In this document: positions 53,901 to 63,870 of the stretch, piece by piece
Layout: the number at the start of each line of letters is the position of its first letter
Position numbering within the stretch: position 1 is the first letter of the stretch
DNA from: Flavobacteriales bacterium
GTDB taxonomy: Bacteria > Bacteroidota > Bacteroidia > Flavobacteriales_D > Crocinitomicaceae
Direction of reading: 5' to 3'
Assembly: GCA_947449575.1 (NCBI GenBank)
Contig: CANFRV010000004.1
Location: 92,033 to 156,032, forward strand
DNA length: 64,000 nucleotides
Made by a program: the position numbers and the translations under genes
The notes under the pieces: model-generated
The model's input: the letters and a program-made list of their open reading frames with translations, nothing else
What the model was told of the DNA's origin: nothing
Database searches by the model: none

Positions 53901-56348
53901 TTAAATAATTTCAATTGCTTTATCAACCTTTTCCTTAATAATAGCTATATCAAGAACTTCTTTCATTGTTTTTACATAATGAAAAGTTAATCCTTTTAAA
54001 TAGGATTCTTTAATTTCTTCTATATCACTTCGGTTTTTTTCACAAAGGATAATTTCCTTTATACTTGCTCTTTTCGCCGCTAGTATTTTTTCTTTGATTC
54101 CGCCAACAGGTAAAACTTCCCCCCGCAAAGTAATCTCCCCTGTCATTGCTAGATTTTTTTTAACTTTTCGCTGAGAAAATAAGGAAGCTAACGAAGTCAA
54201 CATAGTTATTCCAGCGCTTGGACCATCTTTTGGCGTTGCTCCTTCAGGAACATGAATATGAACATTATAATTATCAAAAACTTCCTGCTTCAAATTAAAC
54301 CAATCACTGTGCGATTTTAAGTATTCCAATGCGATAACGGCTGATTCTTTCATTACATCGCCAAGATTTCCAGTTAACGTTAATTTCCCTTTCCCCTTGG
54401 TTATAGACGATTCAATAAATAAAATATCACCTCCAACGCTCGTCCATGCTAAGCCTGTAACAACACCAGCAACACTATTATTATCATATTTAGTTTTACC
54501 TCTACCCGCACCTAGTATTTTTACAATATCTTCCTTTGAAATTTTCGCCACAAAGTTCTCTTCCATCGCAATTTGCTTCGCTCGATTACGAATTAATTTA
54601 GCAACAATTTTATCTAAACCACGGACTCCAGATTCACTTGTGTATTCTTCCACTACATATTCTATCAACTTAGTGTCGATTGAAAAATCTGCCTTAGAAA
54701 TTCCATGCTCTTCTAGTTGTTTCGGCAATAAATGTCTTTTAGAAATTTCTATCTTTTCCTCAACGGTATAGCCATTTACTTCAATTATTTCCATTCGATC
54801 ACGCAAAGGACCTGGAATGGTTGACAGATTATTTGCCGTTGCAACAAACATGACACGAGATAAATCAAATTCTGTTTCTACATAATTATCATAAAATTCA
54901 TGGTTTTGCTCTGGATCTAAAACTTCTAGCATTGCTGAAGATGGATCTCCATGATTACTTTTTCCCAATTTATCAATCTCGTCCAAAACAAATACAGGAT
55001 TTGAAATTCCCGCCTTTTTTATGTTTTGAATAATACGACCAGGCATTGCACCAATGTATGTTTTTCTATGTCCACGCACTTCTGACTCATCATGAACTCC
55101 TCCCAATGACATACGAATATATTTCCGCCCTAATGCTTCAGAAATTGATCTACCTAATGAAGTTTTCCCCACTCCTGGAGGTCCATAAAAACAAAGAATT
55201 GGAGATTTTTTATTTCCTTTTAGTTTCAATACTGCTAAATATTCTAAAATTCTTGTTTTTACATCTTCTAAACCATAATGATCTCTTTCAAGTATTTTGG
55301 CTGCTCGTTTTAAATCTAATTTGTCCTTTGAATATTCTCCCCAAGGCAACTCTAAAATTAGATCCAAATAATTCAATTGAACTGAATATTCTGCTCCTTG
55401 CGGATTCATTCTTTTAAATCGATCTAATTCCTTATAAAAAAGTTTTGAAACACGTTCATCCCATTTTTTTGTTTCCGCACGCTTTGTCATTTCAGTAACA
55501 TCCTGATCCTGTGGATTATCACCTAATTCTTCTTGAATAGCACGAATTTCTTGATTTAAAAAATATTCGCGTTGCTGCTTATCCATATCTCTGCGAACCT
55601 TCGAATTTATTTCATTTCGCATTTCCAACATTTGCATTTCAAGTGATAAATGTTCCATCACTTTCAATACACGTTTTTTTAGATCAAATTCTTCCAGCAT
55701 TTCTTGCTTTTTGACAACATCCGCATTCATATTAGATGAAATAAAATTCACAAGAAAGGTTGGACTCTCAATGTTCCCAATGGCAAAAGATGCTTCTGAA
55801 GGAATGTTTGGACTATCTTTTATTATTTGTAAAGCAGATTCTTTGATCGATTTGAACATTAAATTCAACTCTTTGTTATTCTTTACGATTTTTTTCTCCT
55901 TAATCATTTTTACTCTCGCAAATAAATAAGGTTCACTTTTAACCGCTTCGATCATCTCAAATCTTCGCTTCCCTTGGATAATTACCGTTGTACTTCCATC
56001 AGGCATGCGCAACATTCGAATAATTTGTGCTACGGTACCTACTTTGTATAAATCTGAAAATTCCGGAGATTCTTCGTCTTGATTTTTTTGAGAAACAACA
56101 CCAATGATCTTCGTTCCTTTATTCGCATCTTGAATTAACTTAATGGATTTATCTCTCCCAACAGTTATTGGAATAACAACCCCAGGAAATAAAACGTTAT
56201 TTCTTAAAGGCAAAATAGCTAGTTCTTCTGGAAAATCTTGGCTATTCATATTTTCCTCTTCTTCTGGTGTTATCAATGGAATAAATTCTGCCTCAGATTC
56301 TCTTGATCCAGATAATTGTAATAATGAATTGTCAAATATATTGCTCAT
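53901..56348 (-). CDS. lon: ATP-dependent Lon protease
   Basis: This 815-residue LonA protease has an N-terminal LAN domain ([17 protein letters not shown]), a helical region, and AAA+ with Walker [13 protein letters not shown] and Walker [13 protein letters not shown]. The C-terminal Ser-Lys protease has Ser711 in [10 protein letters not shown] and Lys754 in PVGGIKEK. It degrades misfolded and regulatory proteins. It is monocistronic; the upstream region holds a repeated TTGAC element. Confidence 0.97.
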   Translation of the reverse strand: MSNIFDNSLLQLSGSRESEAEFIPLITPEEEENMNSQDFPEELAILPLRNNVLFPGVVIPITVGRDKSIKLIQDANKGTKIIGVVSQKNQDEESPEFSDLYKVGTVAQIIRMLRMPDGSTTVIIQGKRRFEMIEAVKSEPYLFARVKMIKEKKIVKNNKELNLMFKSIKESALQIIKDSPNIPSEASFAIGNIESPTFLVNFISSNMNADVVKKQEMLEEFDLKKRVLKVMEHLSLEMQMLEMRNEINSKVRRDMDKQQREYFLNQEIRAIQEELGDNPQDQDVTEMTKRAETKKWDERVSKLFYKELDRFKRMNPQGAEYSVQLNYLDLILELPWGEYSKDKLDLKRAAKILERDHYGLEDVKTRILEYLAVLKLKGNKKSPILCFYGPPGVGKTSLGRSISEALGRKYIRMSLGGVHDESEVRGHRKTYIGAMPGRIIQNIKKAGISNPVFVLDEIDKLGKSNHGDPSSAMLEVLDPEQNHEFYDNYVETEFDLSRVMFVATANNLSTIPGPLRDRMEIIEVNGYTVEEKIEISKRHLLPKQLEEHGISKADFSIDTKLIEYVVEEYTSESGVRGLDKIVAKLIRNRAKQIAMEENFVAKISKEDIVKILGAGRGKTKYDNNSVAGVVTGLAWTSVGGDILFIESSITKGKGKLTLTGNLGDVMKESAVIALEYLKSHSDWFNLKQEVFDNYNVHIHVPEGATPKDGPSAGITMLTSLASLFSQRKVKKNLAMTGEITLRGEVLPVGGIKEKILAAKRASIKEIILCEKNRSDIEEIKESYLKGLTFHYVKTMKEVLDIAIIKEKVDKAIEII

Positions 56349-56367
56349 ACTATGAATTTCTTGTTTA

Positions 56368-56385
56368 CGTCAATGTGTCAGTCAA
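56368..56385 (-). promoter_or_regulatory. Repeated TTGAC element upstream of lon
   Basis: Minus strand TTGACTGACACATTGACG lies about 20 bases before the lon ATG, with TTGAC twice at a 12-base offset (and TGAC three times). It may be a regulator or stress-promoter site, but I cannot assign the factor. Confidence 0.25.
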
Positions 56386-56596
56386 CTTGGCATATTAATT
56401 TTAAGGACGCTCTTAAAACTACAATCAGACAAGGACTTTACTCTTTTTCAATTCTCGTGCCATGGGTGGTTAACTGCTATTTTGTCACTCGATTTTTAAA
56501 AAAAAACTTAGCAAAAAAACGAGGGATTTTCCTTTCTTTTCAGTTGTTTATCAAATAAAAATCTCAAGAATTGAATGTGTTTATCTATTCAATGAA

Positions 56597-56627
56597 AAAA
56601 TAGCAGCTTTAAAACTTCGCTATTTTT
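56597..56627 (-). terminator. Terminator at the end of the GlmU-like gene
   Basis: Hairpin AAAATAGC / GCTATTTT overlaps the stop codon of the GlmU-like gene and runs into T-rich sequence on both strands, so it can end transcription in either direction. Confidence 0.65.
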
Positions 56628-57742
56628 TTTAAGATTTGAATTTCATCTTCAGTCAACTGTAAATCTCTTCGTTGCATCATATTGTTGGAGTATTCAATTG
56701 CTTTCTCAAATTTAAACGTTTGAATTCCATCAGACCCTCCCCAAGAAAATGAATCAATAAATTTAGCCGGAAATCCTGATCCGAAAATGTTAGCAGAAAC
56801 ACCTACAACTGTAGCTGTATTAAACATTGTATTAATACCGCACTTACTATGATCTCCCATGCAAACACCCATAAATTGAATATCTGTTGACTCTTCCTTA
56901 TTCGTTTCGTATGAATATGTACTAACAAATCCATAGTTATTTTTTAAATTGGACGTATTGGTATCTGCCCCTAAATTACACCATTCACCAATCAAAGAAT
57001 TCCCCACAAAACCATCATGCCCTTTATTCGAATAGGCTTGAAAAACGGCATTATTAACCTCTCCTCCAACTTTACAATGGGGTCCTAAAGTTACGGCTCC
57101 ATATATTTTCGTCCCTAATTTTAATGCACTGTGCTCATTCATAGCTAAAGGACCTCGAACAATCGATCCTTCCATGATTTCGGCAAGTTTAGCAACATAT
57201 ATCGGTCCGGTTTTGGTATTCAAGATTGCTCCTTCTACAATAGCTCCTTCTTCCAGGAAGATTAAATTTTCATCTCCTATTACCAAGTTGGTTGAGGAAA
57301 GTTCTTGTGATGTTCTTCCTGCAGTAATCAATTTAAAATCTGCTAATAACACTTCACCATTTTTTTGAAATAAGTGCCATCTTTCCGAAATTATAACCGG
57401 AATTTCACCTTTATATTCAACGACTTTAGTTGCGTCACCAATTCTCGCGAGCCAATTTTCGCCTATCATCAGAACTTCATCATTTGATAAATGATAAATG
57501 GCTGCAATCATATCTTCATTTGGAATTACTGAAGCATTTACCTCAATCACATCCAGACTAGATGAAGGATATTTCCCTGATAGATAATTCTCCGTTTTGT
57601 AAGTGATTATCGCTTCCGACAAGAAGAATTTCCATCTTTCATCATTCGTAAAAATCCCCATTCTTAAATTCCCTACTGGCCTCGTTAGTGTCAATGGGGC
57701 AAAACGAAGATGCAAATTATTATCATGGAGTTGAATATTCAT
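56609..57742 (-). CDS. GlmU-like sugar nucleotidyltransferase family protein
   Basis: This 377-residue protein resembles the Bacteroidota 'GlmU family protein'. The N-terminal part is a truncated nucleotidyltransferase-like domain (FAPLTLTRPVGNLRMGIFTN), and the C-terminal part (about 150-330) is a left-handed beta helix with hexapeptides (IVRGPLAMNEHSALKLGTKI, GAVTLGPHCKVGG). Catalysis is uncertain as the standard GlmU uridylyl motif is not visible. It probably binds a sugar nucleotide. It is 15 bases downstream of the SSS transporter and ends at a terminator. Confidence 0.82.
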   Translation of the reverse strand: MNIQLHDNNLHLRFAPLTLTRPVGNLRMGIFTNDERWKFFLSEAIITYKTENYLSGKYPSSSLDVIEVNASVIPNEDMIAAIYHLSNDEVLMIGENWLARIGDATKVVEYKGEIPVIISERWHLFQKNGEVLLADFKLITAGRTSQELSSTNLVIGDENLIFLEEGAIVEGAILNTKTGPIYVAKLAEIMEGSIVRGPLAMNEHSALKLGTKIYGAVTLGPHCKVGGEVNNAVFQAYSNKGHDGFVGNSLIGEWCNLGADTNTSNLKNNYGFVSTYSYETNKEESTDIQFMGVCMGDHSKCGINTMFNTATVVGVSANIFGSGFPAKFIDSFSWGGSDGIQTFKFEKAIEYSNNMMQRRDLQLTEDEIQILKKIAKF

Positions 57743-57757
57743 TTGACTAATAGATTG

Positions 57758-59275
57758 TTATGAAGTAATTACTGTCGTTTTTTCTGTTGGTTTGGAAATG
57801 ATAAAAAGTCCTATATATGTTAAAAGACCATTAATTATAATAATCTCACTTCCAAACTTGTACTTATTGAACCAATGAATTGAATACGTATCCAAGATAA
57901 AGATTAGAACTGGTGCAATTATACAAATATAAGGAACCAAAGAATCAATTAATTTTCTTTTTGTTAGTATGCCAAAAAAGAACAAACCAAGCAAAGGTCC
58001 ATACGTGTAGCCTGCAACTTTCAATACGATGTCAATTAATCCATCAATTTGAATCTCATTAACAATCAAGCAAATGATTAAAAATAAAAGTGAAAAACCA
58101 ATATGGACAAACAATTTTTGACTTTGTCGTGTTTTCTCATCTTTTCTTTTGAAATTTAAAAAGTCGATGCAAAACCCAGTTGTCAAAGCTGCAAGCGCGC
58201 TATCTGCAGAAGCATAAGACGAAGCCGTTATTCCTAGTAGGAAAAACACACCTGCTATGGTGCCAAAGAACCCAAATGTTAAAAATGGAAAAACATAATC
58301 TGTTTTCAGTAAACCATCCGCTTTCAAAGGTAATTCTGACATAATTCCTTTTTGATTCACATACACATACAAAGCACCGCCTAAAATCAAAAACAAGAAA
58401 TTCACACACACCATAATAAAAGTAAATGAATACATGTTTTTTTGTGCTTCTTTAATATTCTTGCAAGTCAAATTTTTCTGCATTAAATCCTGATCTAATC
58501 CTGTCATTGCAATGGCTAAAAACATTCCCCCTAAAAATGATTTCGGAAAAAACATGGTACTTTTATAATCGTCAAAATAAAAAATCTTGGTCATACTAAA
58601 TCCTTTGCCATCAACTCCAGTATTCTGCAAGGTAATTTTATTGTATAATTCGACAAATGACACATCAAGGTCTTGACAAATAATTACGGTGCAGACAATG
58701 ATAGACGTAATTAAAAAAATGGTTTGAAAAGCGTCTGTATACACGATGGTTTTAACTCCTCCTTTAAAAGTATACACCCAAATCAATAATACGGTGATAA
58801 TAGCTGTTGCCCAATATGGCACTCCTAAGCCCTCGAAAAGAAACATTTGTAATACAATCGTTGCTAAATAAAGGCGAAGTGCAGATCCAATTGTCCTCGA
58901 AACAATAAAAATAAAAGCCCCAGACTTATAGCTATATTTACCAAAACGCTCTTCGAGATATTCATAAATAGAAATCAAATTCATTTTATAATATAAAGGC
59001 ATCAAGACTTTTGCAATGACTACATATCCTAAAACATACCCTAAAACGACTTGAAAATAAGTCATCCCCGTATTAATAACACCACCTGGAACAGAAATAA
59101 ATGTCACGCCAGACAATGAAGTCCCGATCATTCCAAAAGCAACTAGGTACCAAGGACTTTGTCTATCACCAGTGAAAAAGGTATTCGAATCCGCACCTTT
59201 TGATGTCCAGTATGAAATCAGTATTAAAAGTGAAAAATAAACAACTAGAATTGTAATAATTAATGCTGGAGTCAT
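57758..59275 (-). CDS. Sodium/solute symporter, SSS family
   Basis: This 505-residue membrane protein has about 13 helices. SSS marks are TFFTGDRQSPWYLVAFGMIG, GTSLSGVTFISVPGG, GVKTIVYTDAFQTI and TASSYASADSALAALTTGF near 340-365. SSS proteins import sugars, amino acids or other solutes with sodium. Co-transcription with a GlmU-like sugar-nucleotide protein hints at a sugar or amino-sugar substrate, which is inference. Confidence 0.9.
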   Translation of the reverse strand: MTPALIITILVVYFSLLILISYWTSKGADSNTFFTGDRQSPWYLVAFGMIGTSLSGVTFISVPGGVINTGMTYFQVVLGYVLGYVVIAKVLMPLYYKMNLISIYEYLEERFGKYSYKSGAFIFIVSRTIGSALRLYLATIVLQMFLFEGLGVPYWATAIITVLLIWVYTFKGGVKTIVYTDAFQTIFLITSIIVCTVIICQDLDVSFVELYNKITLQNTGVDGKGFSMTKIFYFDDYKSTMFFPKSFLGGMFLAIAMTGLDQDLMQKNLTCKNIKEAQKNMYSFTFIMVCVNFLFLILGGALYVYVNQKGIMSELPLKADGLLKTDYVFPFLTFGFFGTIAGVFFLLGITASSYASADSALAALTTGFCIDFLNFKRKDEKTRQSQKLFVHIGFSLLFLIICLIVNEIQIDGLIDIVLKVAGYTYGPLLGLFFFGILTKRKLIDSLVPYICIIAPVLIFILDTYSIHWFNKYKFGSEIIIINGLLTYIGLFIISKPTEKTTVITS

Positions 59276-59425
59276 GCAATTTAAATTTTCAAAACGTAAA
59301 TATAGTAAAAGACATTAGATTTTTAGACATTAAACAATCAGACAAAAGACAAAAAAACGCATAACACTAATCTAAAAGCAAAGCGTTCTAATTTCTTTGA
59401 GCGATAGCGTTCTAATGTCAACTTT

Positions 59426-59460
59426 TTGTTACTTTTATCCGAAATTGCATTATATATTTG
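59426..59460 (+). promoter_or_regulatory. Candidate promoter for the DUF7935 gene
   Basis: TTG at 59426-59428 and TATATTTG at 59453-59460 are separated by 24 bases, slightly long. The -7 box is perfect and sits about 18 bases before the ATG. Confidence 0.45.
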
Positions 59461-59478
59461 CATTAAAAAACTTAAAGT

Positions 59479-60006
59479 ATGAATTCGGATTTATTTTTAC
59501 ATATTGTACTCATTATCCTTCCAGCGGGAGGAATTTTTCTAACTGTTGTATTATTTCTAAAAAAACAAGGTGAAAAAGAAGTGAGATATCTGCAAATTGA
59601 GTTAAAAAAAGAAAGACAAAATTTCTTTCTTCCAAGTCGAGTTGAATCCTACCAAAGAGCGGTTTTGTTAATGGAACGAATTAATCCAAATAGTTTAGTG
59701 ATGAGACTTCATGCACCTGGAATACCAGCGAAGGCGTTTCAAGCTGACTTATTGAAAGCAATTAGAGATGAATTTGATCATAATGTAGCTCAACAAATTT
59801 TCATTTCGATTCCTGCGTGGAAGATGGTTAAAAGTTCGAAAGAGGAAACAATTAAAATCATAAATCTAGCAGGTAACCAAATGGAATCAGTTGCTACATC
59901 GACAGAACTAGCAGGGAAAATATTTGAAATCGTAAATGAAATTGGAAATACCCCAACAGATATTACTGTTGAATATTTGAAAAAAGAGTTACAAGAATTA
60001 TTCTAA
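59479..60006 (+). CDS. DUF7935 family membrane protein
   Basis: This 175-residue protein has one N-terminal helix (HIVLIILPAGGIFLTVVLFL) and a cytosolic charged domain with LPSRVESYQRAVLLMERINP, matching DUF7935 in Bacteroidota. No function is known. Its last four bases overlap the tail of the convergent patatin gene, so the two transcripts collide at the 3' ends. Confidence 0.75.
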   Translation: MNSDLFLHIVLIILPAGGIFLTVVLFLKKQGEKEVRYLQIELKKERQNFFLPSRVESYQRAVLLMERINPNSLVMRLHAPGIPAKAFQADLLKAIRDEFDHNVAQQIFISIPAWKMVKSSKEETIKIINLAGNQMESVATSTELAGKIFEIVNEIGNTPTDITVEYLKKELQELF

Positions 60007-60905
60007 AAATCATATCTAGCATCCACTTTTGTTTTCACTAACCGTAAAAGACGTTCAAATTTAGGAATATGGCTCTCTATGTATTTGTCAACATCAGAAA
60101 TAATTCGTGAAATATTTTTTTGCGAGCTATCCGCCAAGTCAGATGAAGCTTCAATTATTGTTGGCTGAAATCTGAAATAAAGTAGATTTTTCTCTTTTTT
60201 GGCCGAAAAATACAAATCATCGTCTGTCAACATTATTTCCTTTTCAATAATATCAAATTGATTTTCTTTCCTTTTCCCGGTTCCCAAACTGATAAATATT
60301 ATAGGGTCATTTGGGTACAATTGACGAGCATAATTATACGCTAAGGTTGATGGATTTTTAGCTACAATTGCCCCATCCATCAATAATGAATTCCCCAGTT
60401 TCACAGGCGAAAAGAAGCCTGGTAAAGCTGAACAAGCTTGCATCATTTTTGATAAACTGAGATGTCTAAAGCGAGTTAAAACATCTGTAAACAAAAATTG
60501 AGAGTCTGAATTAAGATCATAAGAAACAAATAAGAAATGCTTTTTTAAATTTTCCAAATTAATTGACCCACAAAAACTTTCTAATAAGTTATCAAATGGA
60601 ACGCTCGAATTAATTACATCATTATTTGTTTTATCCCGAAATAATTGTGCCCCTTTTTCTGTAAAAAAATCAAGAATAGAGGAAGGAGAATGAATCGTTT
60701 TACCATTGTAATCTTGTATCATTAATGCTCCTCCAATAATTGAACCTGTGCTTGAACCAGCATAGAGATCAACTGAAGAGGCTAAATCTATTGATGAATC
60801 TAATTCAGAAACCATTTGTTCAATTTTAGATAATACTCTTAAAGGAATAATACCTCTAATGCCGCTCCCATCAATTGAGACTACTATACGATATCTACAT
60901 TTCAT
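60003..60905 (-). CDS. Patatin-like phospholipase, cytosolic
   Basis: This 300-residue patatin-family lipid acyl hydrolase has an oxyanion-type DGSGIRG (12-18), the nucleophile Ser52 in GSSTG (50-54), and the catalytic Asp in MDGAIVAKNPS (about 178). There is no signal peptide. It hydrolyses acyl chains of phospholipids, but substrate and effect are not known. Palindromes lie upstream. Confidence 0.88.
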   Translation of the reverse strand: MKCRYRIVVSIDGSGIRGIIPLRVLSKIEQMVSELDSSIDLASSVDLYAGSSTGSIIGGALMIQDYNGKTIHSPSSILDFFTEKGAQLFRDKTNNDVINSSVPFDNLLESFCGSINLENLKKHFLFVSYDLNSDSQFLFTDVLTRFRHLSLSKMMQACSALPGFFSPVKLGNSLLMDGAIVAKNPSTLAYNYARQLYPNDPIIFISLGTGKRKENQFDIIEKEIMLTDDDLYFSAKKEKNLLYFRFQPTIIEASSDLADSSQKNISRIISDVDKYIESHIPKFERLLRLVKTKVDARYDF

Positions 60906-60948
60906 ATGCTACTTCTTTTCTATATGTTATAAGTTACAAAATACTTAT

Positions 60949-60960
60949 TGCAAATTTGCA
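60949..60960. promoter_or_regulatory. Perfect palindrome upstream of the patatin gene
   Basis: TGCAAATTTGCA is a perfect 12-base palindrome about 45 bases before the patatin ATG. It is a plausible dimeric-regulator operator, with no factor assigned. Confidence 0.3.
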
Positions 60961-60980
60961 TATGAATGAATACTTTCGCA

Positions 60981-61002
60981 ATATAAGTGTTTATACTTAT
61001 AT
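60981..61002. repeat. Inverted repeat between patatin and M23 genes
   Basis: ATATAAGT and ACTTATAT form an 8-base inverted repeat around a 6-base spacer. The arms are AT-rich with no T run, so it is either a weak operator or chance. Confidence 0.3.
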
Positions 61003-61041
61003 TACTCTCGAATATTCTTATTTCTGAAGTTTATTTTGAGA

Positions 61042-62001
61042 TCATTTAACGCGTAAACTTCTCCCAATTTGTATGGAAGATGACTGTTTAATTCCGTTTA
61101 ATTGACAAATTTTTGAAATGGTGGTATGGTTCTTCGTTGCAATAGATGTAAGGGTGTCTCCAGGTTTTACCTTATGATATTTATAAACTGGGCGAACTGG
61201 AACAGCTTTGGTGGTTGTTTTTTTTACGGTAATAGCACTTTCATTATAATTAGTTGGCGTTGTACTAGATTTAAACAAGCCTTTGTGAATCAACAAATTC
61301 TGATCCTTACACAACATCTTTTCAAAATCAATAACTGCCTCTGGATTCATTGGCTCATCGTAAAATCTAATTTCAAAATGCAAATGAGCACCAAATGAGT
61401 GCCCTGTATTCCCCCCCAATCCTATAGGTTCACCGGCTACTACATCTTGATTAGGAACACACAAATGTTTACTTAAATGTGCGTAAAATGATTCCAATCC
61501 ATTGTAATGCCTAATAATCACCAAATTCCCAAATCCTCCTTCATTAAACTTAGCATAACGAACTTTCCCTGACCAAGCAGCCTTTACGGTATCACCAACA
61601 TTTAATGCAATATCAATTCCATTGTGATTACGTCCTTTTCGGAGACCATATCTAGAAGAAACAATACCATTAAAAGGAATATGGAAATCTTTATTTTCAT
61701 CATCGTTTACACATAACCACAAAGTATCTTTCAGTTTCCCTAGATCATTTTTTCTTTCCGATGTAAAACAAACATTATTATCCCAACTTTGCTTGTAATT
61801 CAATGTTGGGTCCTTCGAAATTAATTTATCCAGTGATTTATTTAATATCCCATCAAACTCTGAGACCTCAACAAATTCCCATGTTTTATTGGCATAAATA
61901 ATCATACGACCTTTAAGAGTGTACACAGTATCTATTATAGATTGGCCTTGAATTGAAACCGTAGATCCTACAAAGAGTAGAAGAAATATAGCTCGGATCA
62001 T
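61042..62001 (-). CDS. M23 peptidase with C-terminal LysM domain
   Basis: This 319-residue secreted cell-wall endopeptidase has a signal peptide (ending GSTVSIQGQ) and an M23 domain (about 110-205) with RNHNGIDIAL, IIRHYNGLESFYAHL and the metal-binding HLHFEIRF. A C-terminal LysM (about 273-318, YHKVKPGDTLTSIATKNHTT) follows. It cuts peptide cross-links of peptidoglycan; LysM holds it on the wall. A good promoter precedes it. Confidence 0.93.
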   Translation of the reverse strand: MIRAIFLLLFVGSTVSIQGQSIIDTVYTLKGRMIIYANKTWEFVEVSEFDGILNKSLDKLISKDPTLNYKQSWDNNVCFTSERKNDLGKLKDTLWLCVNDDENKDFHIPFNGIVSSRYGLRKGRNHNGIDIALNVGDTVKAAWSGKVRYAKFNEGGFGNLVIIRHYNGLESFYAHLSKHLCVPNQDVVAGEPIGLGGNTGHSFGAHLHFEIRFYDEPMNPEAVIDFEKMLCKDQNLLIHKGLFKSSTTPTNYNESAITVKKTTTKAVPVRPVYKYHKVKPGDTLTSIATKNHTTISKICQLNGIKQSSSIQIGRSLRVK

Positions 62002-62071
62002 ATTTTTTTTTGGTTTGATTTTTAATTCCCCTTTTCTATAAAAATAAAAAAATCATCATTTTCTAGTGTCA

Positions 62072-62103
62072 CAAATATACTCAATTCAGCTCTTAGTTGA
62101 CAA
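62072..62103 (-). promoter_or_regulatory. Promoter of the M23/LysM gene
   Basis: On the minus strand TTG (62103-62101), 21 bases and TATATTTG (62079-62072) match the Bacteroidota pattern. The -33 lies in the end of the FKBP gene. The leader is about 65 bases. Confidence 0.55.
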
Positions 62104-62968
62104 CATCCATTACCAGGAGATTATAAAATAGGCTTTCATTTGGTTGCACAAAACCTTCAGACCCTGCACTACCATAGGCTTCTGATGCAGGAACTAAAAT
62201 ATACATTCTATCTGATTTTTTAGCATTTATTAACGCTTTTTTTAATCCTGGAATTATTCCTTTATCACTGAAAATTAATTTATAAGGTGAATTAGAGCTA
62301 TACGAATTATAATAAATAGGATTACTTTCGCTACTAATCATACAATGAAAAATAATTGTATTCTTTTCACTAAATTTTATTTTATTTTCTTTATTTTCCT
62401 CAAATAACCACACTTTAGTCCCATCGACAACCCTTGTTGGAACCTGCTTCTTAATAACATGTATTGATAAATAATTGACCGAATTTGGTGGAACAAACCA
62501 TTCTTTGGAACCTTCTTTTTTTATGCCTTTAAAACCTCTTGCTAATTCTGATGGAATTTTTATTCTAACAAAATCTCCTACTTGCAATTGTTCTAGAGCA
62601 AAATCCCATCCTTTGGTTTGCATTTCATATCCGACAAGAAATGGAAAAGATTCCTTTTTAATTAAATGATTTCCATCTATGATTTTTCCATCTTCTAGAG
62701 TAACCTTATAATCAATTAAAATTACATCTCCTTTTTTCACTTTCTCACCATCCCCATGAATTAACCAAGAAATATCGACTCCATTCGCAAACGTTTTTGA
62801 GGAATTTATCGCTAAATCATCTGATTCTAGGGCCGTTTTTAAAGGTGAATTATTTGACACCGCATTTTTAACTTTTACCCCCGATTTATTATCATGCCCT
62901 TGTTTTACTTTTGTTGTACAAGAAATCGCTAAAAAAACAACACTTACTATTAGTACTTCTTTGATCAT
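62093..62968 (-). CDS. Double-domain FKBP-type PPIase lipoprotein
   Basis: This 291-residue lipoprotein (lipobox FLAISC, Cys about 17) has two FKBP modules in tandem. The first is about 75-170 (GDVILIDYKVTLEDGKIIDG, WDFALEQLQVGDFVRIKIPS); the second is about 195-290 (LKKALINAKKSDRMYILVPA, YGSAGSEGFVQPNESLFYNL). They act as proline isomerases or chaperones in the periplasm. The ATG overlaps the preceding FKBP stop (ATGA), so the two are coupled. Confidence 0.88.
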   Translation of the reverse strand: MIKEVLIVSVVFLAISCTTKVKQGHDNKSGVKVKNAVSNNSPLKTALESDDLAINSSKTFANGVDISWLIHGDGEKVKKGDVILIDYKVTLEDGKIIDGNHLIKKESFPFLVGYEMQTKGWDFALEQLQVGDFVRIKIPSELARGFKGIKKEGSKEWFVPPNSVNYLSIHVIKKQVPTRVVDGTKVWLFEENKENKIKFSEKNTIIFHCMISSESNPIYYNSYSSNSPYKLIFSDKGIIPGLKKALINAKKSDRMYILVPASEAYGSAGSEGFVQPNESLFYNLLVMDVVN

Positions 62969-63486
62969 TTTATTATTTCATTTAAATAAATATCAACAAT
63001 AATTGGGGTTAATGGCTTAATTTTATCTAAATCACCCGTTAATCCATGCGCTAGATGACTAGGAATAATCATTTTTGCTCTATCACCCACTTTCATTTTC
63101 TTTAATCCTTCCTGAACTCCAGTTTCAACGTCACTGTGATCGATTACTACGACAATAACTTCATCCTTTGCCGTTTCATAGCAAAGAGTTCCATCTAGCA
63201 TTTTTATTGAATATTCAATTTCTACTACAGATCCTACTTTTGGCATATCACCACTTCCTTTCTCGTAAATATAATATTGCAAACCTGATCCTGTTTCGAT
63301 CATTTTCCAGGTTGAATGTTGTGCTAAGAATAATTTAATAGCAACTTTTTCTTCCAATGCTATTGTCTTATTTAATTCCATGGACTTTTCCTTTGTCCAT
63401 TCCACCTCCACTGGTGACTTTTTTTTTGATGAACAACTAGTTGAAATTATCAAAAAAAGCAGAGACATGACAAAGAAGACCTTCAT
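62965..63486 (-). CDS. FKBP-type PPIase lipoprotein
   Basis: This 173-residue lipoprotein (signal FFVMSLLFLIISTSC) has a C-terminal FKBP domain (about 75-172). Marks are VGSVVEIEYSIKMLDGTLCYE, VQEGLKKMKVGDRAKMIIPS and HLAHGLTGDL. It assists folding of exported proteins by proline isomerisation. It overlaps the next FKBP gene by four bases. Confidence 0.9.
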   Translation of the reverse strand: MKVFFVMSLLFLIISTSCSSKKKSPVEVEWTKEKSMELNKTIALEEKVAIKLFLAQHSTWKMIETGSGLQYYIYEKGSGDMPKVGSVVEIEYSIKMLDGTLCYETAKDEVIVVVIDHSDVETGVQEGLKKMKVGDRAKMIIPSHLAHGLTGDLDKIKPLTPIIVDIYLNEIIK

Positions 63487-63502
63487 ATTTATTTATTTTA
63501 TA

Positions 63503-63510
63503 CAAATGTA
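63503..63510 (-). promoter_or_regulatory. Candidate -7 box for the FKBP pair
   Basis: On the minus strand this reads TACATTTG, a TAnnTTTG match 17 bases before the ATG. A TTG lies 26 bases further upstream, longer than usual spacing. Confidence 0.4.
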
Positions 63511-63637
63511 ACCGTTATTGTTATAAATATGAACATCAAAATAAAATAGAATAAAAAAATTCAATTTTTCATAATTGTTAACATAAACATAACATTGAGT
63601 TAAAACTGAGTTTAAATAATTGGGTTTAATTTGTATC

Positions 63638-63850
63638 ATGATAAGAACGATAGAAAATACAGAAATTAATTCAGTTGAATATAATTCAAGTGATTTAAGT
63701 TTATATCTTCAATTGGGACATTCAGCTGCTTCAGTTGGAGATGAAGACGAAGCAAAAAACTGGTATTCAATAGGTCTTACTAGAGCTCAGATTGCTGAAG
63801 ACTCTGTTCATATTCAATTATTTACAAGATTTATTCAAACTTTTTTCTAA
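63638..63850 (+). CDS. Small hypothetical protein, TPR-like
   Basis: This 70-residue protein (MIRTIENTEINS start) has one TPR-like helical pair (LYLQLGHSAASVGDEDEAKN and WYSIGLTRAQIA). There is no signal or membrane helix. Start is ATG 63638. It ends about 20 bases before the mobile-element end. Confidence 0.5.
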   Translation: MIRTIENTEINSVEYNSSDLSLYLQLGHSAASVGDEDEAKNWYSIGLTRAQIAEDSVHIQLFTRFIQTFF

Positions 63851-63870
63851 ATAAAGGTAGTATCTCATAA

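Noticed and set aside
55046..55417. 123-codon frame opposite lon
   Set aside because: Complement of the AAA+ region of lon; a coding shadow.
56352..56558. 68-codon open frame in the gap between lon and the GlmU-like gene
   Set aside because: No recognisable protein pattern, no promoter seen, and it covers the lon upstream region; more likely a chance frame.
61126..61398. 90-codon plus-strand frame inside the M23 gene
   Set aside because: Shadow of the M23/LysM gene on the opposite strand, with no conserved pattern.
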